DNA from: JALRLA01 sp046047755
GTDB taxonomy: Bacteria > Bacteroidota > Bacteroidia > NS11-12g > UBA955
DNA: 15,287 nucleotides
NCBI GenBank assembly: GCA_046047755.1
Contig: JBJOHK010000083.1
Coordinates: 1-15,287 of the forward strand
Direction: 5' to 3'
Within the stretch, counting starts at the first letter, position 1; every line of letters starts with the position of its first letter. The notes beneath the pieces were generated by a model. The model worked only from the letters and a program-made list of their open reading frames with translations, had not been told where the DNA came from and searched no databases. Below are positions 7,372 to 13,780 of this stretch, piece by piece. Made by a program: the position numbers and the translations under genes.

Positions 7372-8700
7372 TTAACCCAGCACTGACAAACCCCGCAGTT
7401 CGCGGCTTTTGTACCAGCAGCCTAAGGCAAAGAAGGTCTGGGTGGCCAGACAGCTGAGGGCGGCGCCTGCGGCACCGACCAAGGGTATATAATACCCATT
7501 CAATGCCAAATTGAGCAGCAAGCCGGCGGCCGACAGGCCGCTCAACCACTTCAACTCTCCCGCAGCGGTAACATAGGTGCCGTACACATGCACCAAGGCC
7601 ATGGGCAAAAAAGAGCTCATCAACAGACCAAATACCACCGAGGCGTTGTGAAGTTCAGCTGCTGAGCCATACAAACCGGGATACAGACGAGTCAAGATTT
7701 CTTCTCCAACGAACCAGACTATACCAACTCCTACTAAACCCACCACCACAATACCACGCGTGCTCCATTTCAATAGATCATCTGACGATTCTTGGTTGGC
7801 CATGCGCTTGGCAAACATGGGCAGCAATTGGGTAGACAGAAGAGTGGTGAAAATCAGCGCCGCATCCAAGAGGCGAAAGCTCTGGGCATAAATGCCCGCC
7901 TGCTCAAAAGCGGCCGAAGAGTCGCGAACGGGAGCATCGTCTACATTTCCACCTTCTGGCAAGGCTAGGCCTACACGAGACCACATATTCAAGAGCAATA
8001 CATCTAAACGTGTATACAGGGTCATCAAAAGGGCCATCAGCGAATACCATTTGAAAGAACCCAGCCAAGAAAACCAAGATTGGGGGTCGGCAGAATCTTC
8101 TCTGGCAGGCTGGCGTGAAAGGACAAGCGTGAGGCCGAGCGCTAGCGAGGCCGCATAACCGAGGCTTTGAGCCGCGACAAAATACTGCAATCCCGAAAGG
8201 GCAGAAAATTCGAAATTACCTCCCCATAAGAAATAGGAACAGGCCAATAGGGCCACGAGTCGATCGCTGATGCTCAAAATGGCATCGGCTTTGAAGCGGT
8301 GCTGCCCTTGCAAAACAGCCCGGAGCAACAGCACCGTTGAGGCCATGATCTGGTTGCCGGCCACCCATAACAGAAGACCCAAAGGCAAGTCCTGCCAAAG
8401 ACCAAGACCCAATACCAAGAGGGCATAAACAGCCCCCAAGCCCAAGCGCAAGCCAAAGAGCCTTAAGGGCCGACTCCAAGCATTCTTGGAGGCAATTTCA
8501 CGGGCGGTATAGTTGGCCAAACCGGCATCTAAGACGACGGCAAACAAAAGAGCGGCATTGAACAACACATAGTATTGACCGTACCAGACGTCACCCAGCC
8601 GAAGTTGCACTTCCCGCTCGATGAGCAATATCCACAGGGGTTTGACAGCCCAATTCAAGACCTGCAACCACAATAGATTTTTGACAAAACTGCGGGACAT
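7372..8700 (-). CDS. Wzx-like polysaccharide/oligosaccharide flippase (MOP superfamily)
   Basis: The product has 442 residues from the ATG at 8700 (MSRSFVKNLLWLQVLNWAVKP); an upstream TTG extension has no support. It is almost entirely membrane helices, about 12 to 14, the usual layout of Wzx/MATE-like exporters. The segment VLDAGLANYTAREIA (56-70), after the second helix, matches the conserved LD.G..N...REIA motif of Bacteroidota polysaccharide biosynthesis proteins. A charged loop with DDAPVRDSSAAFEQAGIYAQSFRLLDA sits near the middle, followed by the family-like GIYA..FRLLDA. Such proteins flip lipid-linked oligosaccharides from the inner to the outer leaflet. No polymerase or ligase is adjacent; the nearby GT2/YfhO operon is a plausible functional partner but is not in the same transcript. 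Confidence 0.88.
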   Translation of the reverse strand: MSRSFVKNLLWLQVLNWAVKPLWILLIEREVQLRLGDVWYGQYYVLFNAALLFAVVLDAGLANYTAREIASKNAWSRPLRLFGLRLGLGAVYALLVLGLGLWQDLPLGLLLWVAGNQIMASTVLLLRAVLQGQHRFKADAILSISDRLVALLACSYFLWGGNFEFSALSGLQYFVAAQSLGYAASLALGLTLVLSRQPAREDSADPQSWFSWLGSFKWYSLMALLMTLYTRLDVLLLNMWSRVGLALPEGGNVDDAPVRDSSAAFEQAGIYAQSFRLLDAALIFTTLLSTQLLPMFAKRMANQESSDDLLKWSTRGIVVVGLVGVGIVWFVGEEILTRLYPGLYGSAAELHNASVVFGLLMSSFLPMALVHVYGTYVTAAGELKWLSGLSAAGLLLNLALNGYYIPLVGAAGAALSCLATQTFFALGCWYKSRELRGLSVLG

Positions 8701-8706
8701 GCCTAG

Positions 8707-8714
8707 CGAAGGTA
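8707..8714 (-). promoter_or_regulatory. Possible -7 box (TACCTTCG) of the flippase gene
   Basis: On the minus strand TACCTTCG matches TAnnTTTG at 7 of 8 positions and ends 6 bases before the ATG at 8700. No -33 TTG is found at the expected distance. It has the same one-base deviation as the box before the yfhO operon. Confidence 0.25.
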
Positions 8715-8780
8715 ATTCCCGTGGCGAAAATCGCGTGGAAAATCTCAACAAGCTACAGCGTGCCCCCCCTAACTAGGACT

Positions 8781-8788
8781 TAATTTTG
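8781..8788 (+). promoter_or_regulatory. -7 box (TAATTTTG) before the 190-residue protein
   Basis: TAATTTTG is a full match to TAnnTTTG and ends 5 bases before the GTG at 8794. This supports GTG as the true start and predicts a leaderless mRNA. No clear -33 element is visible. Confidence 0.45.
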
Positions 8789-8793
8789 CAGCT

Positions 8794-9366
8794 GTGCACG
8801 ACATCGAACCGCATTTTGCTTGGTTGGGATTTTATTCGGCTTGCGAAGACCCAAGATCGCCTTTCTATGAGCGCCAATACAGCGAATTTTACTTCGAGCA
8901 CACGGTATACAACTACCTGATTCACCCCCAATGGGATCATTTTGGTTCCAATACCTTGTACCTAAAAGTTTTATTTGCCGACTACCAAGACGGCTATGCC
9001 ATTTTGGAATTCATCGGTGAATGGAACGACGCCTTGTACAACGACATCATGACCCTCAAGCGCGAGGTATTGGAAATACTCATGGAAGAAGGAATCAAGC
9101 GATTTGTGATCATTGGAGAGAATGTGCTGAATTTTCACTCCAGCGATGATTCGTACTACGAGGAATGGTTCCAAGATGTAGATCTGGATGGCTGGATCGC
9201 CATGGTCAACTTGCGGGATCATGTCATGGATGAAATGCGGTCAGCGGGCATAGACTACTACCTGAATTTTGGCGGAGAATTGGACGATATCGAATGGAGA
9301 AAAATGGGACCTCGCGAGCTCTATGCCAAGGTAGAAAGCCTCATGAGCAAGCGTTTGGAGGCCTAA
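8794..9366 (+). CDS. Conserved-looking acidic protein of unknown function
   Basis: This is a 190-residue cytoplasmic-looking protein with no signal peptide or membrane helix. I do not recognise the family. The start is GTG at 8794: the next in-frame ATG is about 85 codons in, which would delete a well-structured aromatic N-terminal half (AWLGFYSACEDPRSPFYERQYSEFYFEH), and a promoter box lies 5 bases before the GTG. The protein is very rich in Asp, Glu, Tyr and Trp, for example FHSSDDSYYEEWFQDVDLDGW. Alternating strands and helices such as KRFVIIGENVLNFH followed by WIAMVNLRDHVMDEM suggest a compact alpha/beta fold. It lies upstream of pdhB in the same direction, with a separate promoter between them, so no shared function can be claimed. 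Confidence 0.8.
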   Translation: MHDIEPHFAWLGFYSACEDPRSPFYERQYSEFYFEHTVYNYLIHPQWDHFGSNTLYLKVLFADYQDGYAILEFIGEWNDALYNDIMTLKREVLEILMEEGIKRFVIIGENVLNFHSSDDSYYEEWFQDVDLDGWIAMVNLRDHVMDEMRSAGIDYYLNFGGELDDIEWRKMGPRELYAKVESLMSKRLEA

Positions 9367-9379
9367 GTTCAACAGGACC

Positions 9380-9411
9380 TTTGGCACTGCCCTCTTCTTG
9401 CCCTAATTTTG
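9380..9411 (+). promoter_or_regulatory. pdhB promoter (TTTG - 20 bases - TAATTTTG)
   Basis: TTTG at 9380-9383, a 20-base spacer and TAATTTTG at 9404-9411 together match the known Bacteroidota promoter (-33 TTTG, -7 TAnnTTTG) with ideal spacing. The box ends 18 bases before the ATG at 9430, leaving a short leader of about a dozen bases. This is the best promoter in the window. Confidence 0.7.
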
Positions 9412-9429
9412 CATTCCATTTCCCAACCC

Positions 9430-10407
9430 ATGAGAGAAATACAATTCCGCGAAGCACTCCGTGAGGCCATGCAAGAAGAGATGCGCCGAGACGAGCGCGT
9501 GTTCCTACTTGGAGAAGAGGTTGCCGAATACAACGGCGCCTACAAAGTCAGCCAAGGCATGCTGGATGAATTCGGTGAAAAACGAGTCATCGATACCCCT
9601 ATCGCTGAGCTTGGCTTTGCTGGTATCGCCGTAGGTGCAGCCATGAACGGTTTGCGCCCCATTTGCGAATTCATGACCTTCAACTTTTCGTTGGTGGCCA
9701 TTGACCAAGTGATCAACTCTGCGGCTAAAATCAACTCCATGAGCGACGGTCAGTTCACCGCCCCCATGGTGTTTCGTGGACCTACCGCTTCTGCGGGTCA
9801 ATTGGGCCAACAGCACTCTCAAGCATTCGATTCTTGGTACGCCAATACTCCTGGCTTGAAAGTAATTGTTCCCTCTAACCCCAAAGATGCCAAAGGATTG
9901 TTAAAATCGGCCATTCGCGATGAGAACCCCGTGATTTTCATGGAATCTGAGCAGATGTACGGTTTCAAAGGCGAGGTGCCCGAAGAAGAATACTTGATCG
10001 AAATTGGCAAAGCCGATGTCGTAAAAAGCGGAAGCGATGTGACCTTGGTTTCGTTTGGCAAAATGATGCTGCGCTGCCATGAGGCCGTAGCCGCATTAGA
10101 AGCTGACGGCATCAGCGTAGAATTGATCGATTTGCGCACCATTCGCCCCTTGGATTACGATACGGTCATCAATTCGGTGAAGAAAACCAATCGCTTGGTT
10201 ATTGTCGAAGAAGCTTGGCCCTTGGCCAGCATCAGCTCCGAGTTAGGTTATACCGTTCAGCGCCGAGCATTCGACTACTTGGATGCCCCCATTCAGCGTG
10301 TGACCACCGCCGATACGCCCCTGCCTTATGCTCCAACCTTCGTGGAAGAATTCCTTCCCAATGTGGAGCGCATCAGCGCCGCTGTCAAGCAGGTGATGTA
10401 CCGTTAA
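9430..10407 (+). CDS. pdhB: Pyruvate dehydrogenase E1 component, beta subunit
   Basis: This 325-residue protein has the full length of the E1 beta family. With E1 alpha it forms the thiamine-diphosphate enzyme that decarboxylates pyruvate and passes the acetyl group to the lipoyl E2. It begins REIQFREALREAMQEEMRRD. The segment VFLLGEEVAEYNGAYKVSQG (24-43) contains the conserved GEEVaeY.GAyKvt pattern. DTPIAELGFAGIAVGAA (55-71) carries Glu60, the glutamate expected to contact the thiamine ring. GQLGQQHSQAFDSWYANTPGLKVIVPSNP (123-151) is the E1 beta signature with His129. The C-terminal transketolase domain follows (VELIDLRTIRPLD, VIVEEAWPLASISSEL). The start is ATG at 9430; an upstream TTG lies within the promoter box. 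E1 alpha is not in the window; a split pdhA and pdhB is usual in this phylum. A branched-chain or 2-oxo acid E1 beta is less likely given the close match. Confidence 0.95.
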   Translation: MREIQFREALREAMQEEMRRDERVFLLGEEVAEYNGAYKVSQGMLDEFGEKRVIDTPIAELGFAGIAVGAAMNGLRPICEFMTFNFSLVAIDQVINSAAKINSMSDGQFTAPMVFRGPTASAGQLGQQHSQAFDSWYANTPGLKVIVPSNPKDAKGLLKSAIRDENPVIFMESEQMYGFKGEVPEEEYLIEIGKADVVKSGSDVTLVSFGKMMLRCHEAVAALEADGISVELIDLRTIRPLDYDTVINSVKKTNRLVIVEEAWPLASISSELGYTVQRRAFDYLDAPIQRVTTADTPLPYAPTFVEEFLPNVERISAAVKQVMYR

Positions 10408-10426
10408 CACTTACAACATTCATGAG

Positions 10427-10453
10427 AACCCCGGCCTTGGTCGGGGTTTTTTT
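10427..10453 (+). terminator. Intrinsic terminator after pdhB
   Basis: AACCCCGGCC (10427-10436) and GGTCGGGGTT (10439-10448) form a GC-rich stem of up to eight pairs (one G-U) with a small loop, followed by a run of seven T at 10447-10453. It begins 19 bases after the pdhB stop and cleanly ends that unit. Confidence 0.9.
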
Positions 10454-10474
10454 ATGTTCCCATAATATTGCCTA

Positions 10475-10482
10475 CACATTTG
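10475..10482 (+). promoter_or_regulatory. Possible -7 box (CACATTTG) before the PiT-like gene
   Basis: CACATTTG differs from TAnnTTTG only at the first base and ends 7 bases before the ATG at 10490. It lies just behind the pdhB terminator, where a new promoter is needed. No convincing -33 element. Confidence 0.25.
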
Positions 10483-10489
10483 ACGGCAA

Positions 10490-11425
10490 ATGGAAAATTG
10501 GCTTGCCGTGCTGTTCTTTTTCTTATCGGCCTATGCCGTTATTGCCAATGATTCTATTCAAACATTAGACACTTGGATGGTCTCCAATAAGAGCATCAAG
10601 TGGTATTGGTTGGCCACCTTTGCCTCATTGGGTTTGATTCTGACTTTGATCGGCGGCTGGTATACCTACCATGGAGACTTCGCTTTTGGGCGTTTAGAAA
10701 AAATACCCTTCCAACCCATTACCTGGATTTTTGGGCTAGCCCCTATCGCACTTATCATTCTCACCCGCTTATCGGTGCCTGTTTCCACGTCTTTTTTAAT
10801 CCTATCCACGTTTGCTAATCAGGATGTTTTTCAAGAGATGGTCATCAAATCTGTCGTCGGATACGGGCTTTCCGCGTTCTTGGCCTATTTGACTTGGATA
10901 GGCTTGAGCAGATTGATCAATGAACAACAAAATGTTCAACCGGAACATGAATCCAAATGGCGCATCGCGCAGTGGTGCAGTACGGGATTTCTATGGTGGA
11001 GCTGGCTCAGCCATGATTTGGCAAACATCGCCGTATTTTTTCCCCGTTCCATATCCTTTGAACTGCTCCTGTTCACTTGCCGCTTTTTTAGCGCAGTGAT
11101 CTTTTTCATATTCTCCGAAAACGGTGGAAGCATCCAAAAGGTTGTCATTAATAAAACGGGAACGCAGTATGTTCGATCTGCCACACTCATTGATTTTTTC
11201 TTTGCCCTCATTCTGGTGGTATTCAAGGAGTGGAACAGCATTCCCATGTCCACCACTTGGGTCTTCATAGGCTTATTAAGTGGGCGTGAATTAGCCATTG
11301 CCACATCAAGCCAGAAAAGAGATATAAAATCTGTATTTCCCATTGTTCGAGAAGACTTCATGAAACTTGTATTAGGTATGGGAGTTTCGGTAGTGGTTGC
11401 CTATGCAGTGAACCTGTTGAAATAA
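10490..11425 (+). CDS. PiT-like (inorganic phosphate transporter related) membrane protein
   Basis: The product is a 311-residue protein with about eight to nine membrane helices. Two halves repeat the hallmarks of the PiT phosphate permeases: an N-terminal YAVIANDSIQTLDT (15-28) with SVPVSTSFLILSTFA (95-109), and a C-terminal SHDLANIAVFFPR (174-186) with IPMSTTWVFIGLLSGRE (251-267). PiT proteins carry paired GANDVAN-like and PVSTTHA-like motifs in an inverted repeat, and this is what is seen here in diverged form. Uptake or efflux of phosphate or a similar oxyanion coupled to Na+ or H+ is therefore plausible, but this branch is usually left as hypothetical and its substrate is not established. 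It follows the pdhB terminator and begins the A+T-richer region; 70 bases separate it from the ATP-grasp gene, so the two may be separate units. Confidence 0.75.
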   Translation: MENWLAVLFFFLSAYAVIANDSIQTLDTWMVSNKSIKWYWLATFASLGLILTLIGGWYTYHGDFAFGRLEKIPFQPITWIFGLAPIALIILTRLSVPVSTSFLILSTFANQDVFQEMVIKSVVGYGLSAFLAYLTWIGLSRLINEQQNVQPEHESKWRIAQWCSTGFLWWSWLSHDLANIAVFFPRSISFELLLFTCRFFSAVIFFIFSENGGSIQKVVINKTGTQYVRSATLIDFFFALILVVFKEWNSIPMSTTWVFIGLLSGRELAIATSSQKRDIKSVFPIVREDFMKLVLGMGVSVVVAYAVNLLK

Positions 11426-11474
11426 TTCATCGTTCCCTAACCCAATAACAATAAGCCAGTAGTCTGTCGACAAT

Positions 11475-11488
11475 TTTGCAGGTGCAAA
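11475..11488 (+). promoter_or_regulatory. Dyad TTTGCA-GG-TGCAAA overlapping a promoter-like box
   Basis: A perfect 6-base inverted repeat with a two-base centre lies 7 bases before the ATP-grasp ATG. Its left arm overlaps CAATTTTG (11471-11478), which matches TAnnTTTG at 7 of 8 positions. A regulator binding here would cover the promoter, but no regulator gene is nearby and chance is possible. Confidence 0.3.
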
Positions 11489-11495
11489 TTGCAAT

Positions 11496-12434
11496 ATGCA
11501 ATCCTGCTGTATCCTCTATACGGAGTCAGAATACACTCCTTGGAAAGAAAACATTGATTATTCTACTGTTCGCTCAGTCGCTGATGCCTTTACTTTAAAA
11601 TACCGAGTTTCCATTATCCATGTGATTCAACTTGATGATAGTCTAGAAAAACATCTCAAACTCTTTGATTTTGTCGTAAATCTCTGTTATGGAACACTAG
11701 ACGCCAATCAAGCCCAAGTGGCCCACTGGTTGACAGAGCATCAAATCAATCACTTGAGTAGTCCTGGGCATGCTCAATTGCTTGCTCAAGACAAATGGAG
11801 AATGGAACAAATTCTTCGTTCTGCAGGCATGAATGTTCCCCAAAGCTATTCCCATTTAGAAATCATTGGCCAAGCCAATATTTTCATTGCCAAACCTCGT
11901 TTTGGTGGTTGTCACCGAGGCATACACTTATTTAGTGGGGTCGAGATTCCAGAGAATATTGGAATCTTCTCTGATCCTGAAACATACATCATTCAACCCT
12001 ATTTGTATGGCCGTGAATTCACAGTAGGCGTATGGCCTACCCACGATGGCATGGGTTACGAAGCTTTGCCCCCCATTGAAATTGTTGCAGAAAATGATCA
12101 AGCTCACTTCATTGCTGGGCAAGAGTATGGAGCCACCAAAAAACTCTTATTTCCCGAATTATCTTCAACTCAATTGGAAGGAATTCAGCGCGCGGCGCTC
12201 ACCGCTCATAGAATAATGGGTTTGCAGTATTTCTCGCGCTGCGACATTAGGCTGCATGAAAATAGAATTTACATTATCGATGTAAATACTATGCCCAATT
12301 TGCATCCTAGCAAAAGCATGTTTCCACAATTGTTAGAAGCCCACGGGTATTCCATTAACGACCTATTTCTGCGCTCTATTCAACGACATGATTTGTTTTA
12401 TCGATGCAAAGAGACTCCTAACTTATCTGTGTAG
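11496..12434 (+). CDS. ATP-grasp ligase of the D-Ala-D-Ala ligase type (substrate unknown)
   Basis: This 312-residue protein has the layout of the Ddl family. The N-terminal domain ends DFVVNLCYGTLDANQAQVAHWL (58-79), as in Ddl where N.LHG..GE is expected. Next come SSPGHAQLLAQDKWRMEQIL (88-107) with the ATP-contacting Lys100, and IFIAKPRFGG (129-138) with Lys133. YIIQPYLYGREFTVGVW (164-180) carries the adenine-loop and Glu174 pattern. ALPPIEIV (190-197) follows, and the metal-binding residues are Asp250 in SRCD and Asp262/Asn264 in IIDVNTMPNL. The chemistry would be ATP-dependent joining of a carboxylate to an amine through an acyl phosphate. It departs from true Ddl: the GSS serine loop is GGCHRG, the usual E.N is D.N, and the early conserved histidine-glycine block is NLCYG. 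This points to a paralogue acting on another amino acid or peptide rather than to cell-wall Ddl. Confidence 0.82.
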   Translation: MQSCCILYTESEYTPWKENIDYSTVRSVADAFTLKYRVSIIHVIQLDDSLEKHLKLFDFVVNLCYGTLDANQAQVAHWLTEHQINHLSSPGHAQLLAQDKWRMEQILRSAGMNVPQSYSHLEIIGQANIFIAKPRFGGCHRGIHLFSGVEIPENIGIFSDPETYIIQPYLYGREFTVGVWPTHDGMGYEALPPIEIVAENDQAHFIAGQEYGATKKLLFPELSSTQLEGIQRAALTAHRIMGLQYFSRCDIRLHENRIYIIDVNTMPNLHPSKSMFPQLLEAHGYSINDLFLRSIQRHDLFYRCKETPNLSV

Positions 12435-12495
12435 ACGCTGAAAAATTAACTATTTATTTCTCGCCTATTAATCAATAAATTCTTTATCGCACAAG

Positions 12496-13230
12496 ATGTT
12501 AACTCAATTGATTATCTGCAACTTGTTTGGAACCCTCATCCAGGATAAAGGCCGCCGCATGGCCACCCTCAAAAAAACATTGCGCAATGTTGAAATTGAA
12601 GCCAGCGACTGGTAGCTTTCTTTGGTTCAATCATTGTCGTTTCAGTCGGCCCTAGATATACTGCTAAAGCGTTATTGGCAAGATGAATATCAAATTGAAT
12701 CTATTCTGCCACGATTGGCCAATCAAGCCAACGAGATGTTCTTTTCTAGTTTAAAAAATGAACAGACATTCGAATTGCGTGATGGGGTTTTGTCCTGTTT
12801 GAGAGACCTTCAATTAAGCCGAATTCAATGGTGTGCAGATTGCGAACTTCCTGCAGAAACTTCAGAATGGATCGCTCAAAAGTGGAACTCCAGTTATCCA
12901 TCTGTGCCTATGACACTGCTGACATCTTTGAATCATTCTCCGCGCCCCAAGCCGTTTCCCGATGCTTTGCTTGCGGCTATACGTCATTTTCATATTCAGG
13001 ATCTAGAAGCTGTTGCTCGAATAGGAAGCAGCAAACAAGATTTACTTCAAGCCAACCATGCTAGATGCGGAAAAATAATAGGGCTTTCAAGCCCATATTG
13101 CAGCCACGAAGAGATGCAGGCATATCCTCATACTCATTTAATCAATGCCTTCTCTGAATCTTATTCAATATTAACCGCAAAACCCTCTTTTCTAAAACAA
13201 CAGAAAAACCTCTTTAGAAAAAAAGGTTGA
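12496..13230 (+). pseudogene. HAD-superfamily (phosphonatase-like) gene interrupted by an in-frame TAG; catalytic residues lost
   Basis: The reading frame from ATG 12496 runs 39 codons to TAG at 12613-12615 and then stays open in the same frame for another 204 codons to TGA at 13228. The first piece contains LIICNLFGTLIQDKG, which is HAD motif I (normally DxDGT, or DWAGT in phosphonatase) with the nucleophile Asp replaced by Asn9. Downstream, WCADCELPAETSEWIAQKW sits where motif II (TTGY...) is expected, SPRPKPFPDALLAAI keeps the motif III lysine region, and VARIGSSKQDLLQANHARCGKIIGL is the motif IV region with GDxxxD changed to GSSKQD. So one full-length HAD protein of about 244 codons is visible, broken by a single stop. 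A separate product could start at the TTG at 12622. It could be a decaying gene, a two-piece pseudoenzyme, or a readthrough gene; decay is my first choice. It follows the ATP-grasp gene by 61 bases. Confidence 0.72.
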
Positions 13231-13303
13231 AAAAATGTTTATATAAAATGAGCTATTCACGCTGGCGTTAAAACCTGTTAATACCCTCACAATGTTTCAT
13301 GTA

Positions 13304-13329
13304 GATTATTGATTTTCAAAACAATAATC
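13304..13329 (+). repeat. Perfect inverted repeat GATTATTG/CAATAATC before the orphan gene
   Basis: GATTATTG (13304-13311) and CAATAATC (13322-13329) are exact inverse complements around a 10-base centre (ATTTTCAAAA) that is itself nearly symmetric. The right arm ends 4 bases before the ATG at 13334, exactly where a ribosome binding region or promoter would be. It could be an operator or an mRNA hairpin controlling translation. Confidence 0.5.
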
Positions 13330-13333
13330 ACCT

Positions 13334-13780
13334 ATGGAAATACCTCTATTTGCCTCTCTAGACTCTCGTCAATTTCACATTTGGTTGGTCAATGCCGAAA
13401 TCTGCCAAATCCTACCGCTGAATACTCCCGTGCAAATAAAACACCTGCGAGCAGAAGACACATTATTGGGAATGGAATGGGAAATTCCACCTCATAACCC
13501 CTTGCAATATCGATGGGAATTAAGCCAATGGATGGAAGAAAGAGGCACAACCGTAAGTTATGAATTTATTCATCCTGGAAGTTGCAAATGGACCTTTAAT
13601 CAAGGTCAGTTATCGATTGAGTGTGAGCATAAATCAACGTTGTATTATTGGGCCAAACGCATTCTCCTGTTTTATGGATTTGAAGCTGAAAAAGTAATGA
13701 CCGATTTAGCAGGCTTTCATGAAATGTGTCAATTAATTAGTCCCAATCAAGCCAAAGCCTACAACTCAAGTTTCGACTAG
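13334..13780 (+). CDS. Orphan tryptophan-rich hypothetical protein
   Basis: This is a 148-residue protein I do not recognise. There is no signal peptide or membrane helix. It has six tryptophans (for example GMEWEIPPH, YRWELSQWMEE, CKWTFNQG, YYWAKRIL), several short beta-strand-like stretches, and a helix-like C-terminal part (STLYYWAKRILLFYGFEAEKV). The order strand-rich then helical would suit a small ligand- or protein-binding domain, but that is only a guess. ATG 13334 directly follows an inverted repeat. The last two codons overlap the end of the convergent phoH-type gene, with the two stops sharing CTAG. It lies in the A+T-rich block with the ATP-grasp and broken HAD genes; about 100 bases separate it from the latter. 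Confidence 0.65.
   Translation: MEIPLFASLDSRQFHIWLVNAEICQILPLNTPVQIKHLRAEDTLLGMEWEIPPHNPLQYRWELSQWMEERGTTVSYEFIHPGSCKWTFNQGQLSIECEHKSTLYYWAKRILLFYGFEAEKVMTDLAGFHEMCQLISPNQAKAYNSSFD

Noticed and set aside
12496..12615. A 39-residue peptide after an ATP-grasp gene, which could look like a precursor of a graspetide-type peptide.
   Set aside because: The peptide contains a HAD motif I (LIICNLFGTLIQDKG) and is in frame with the rest of a HAD protein; the ATP-grasp enzyme is of the Ddl type rather than the peptide-macrocyclising type.
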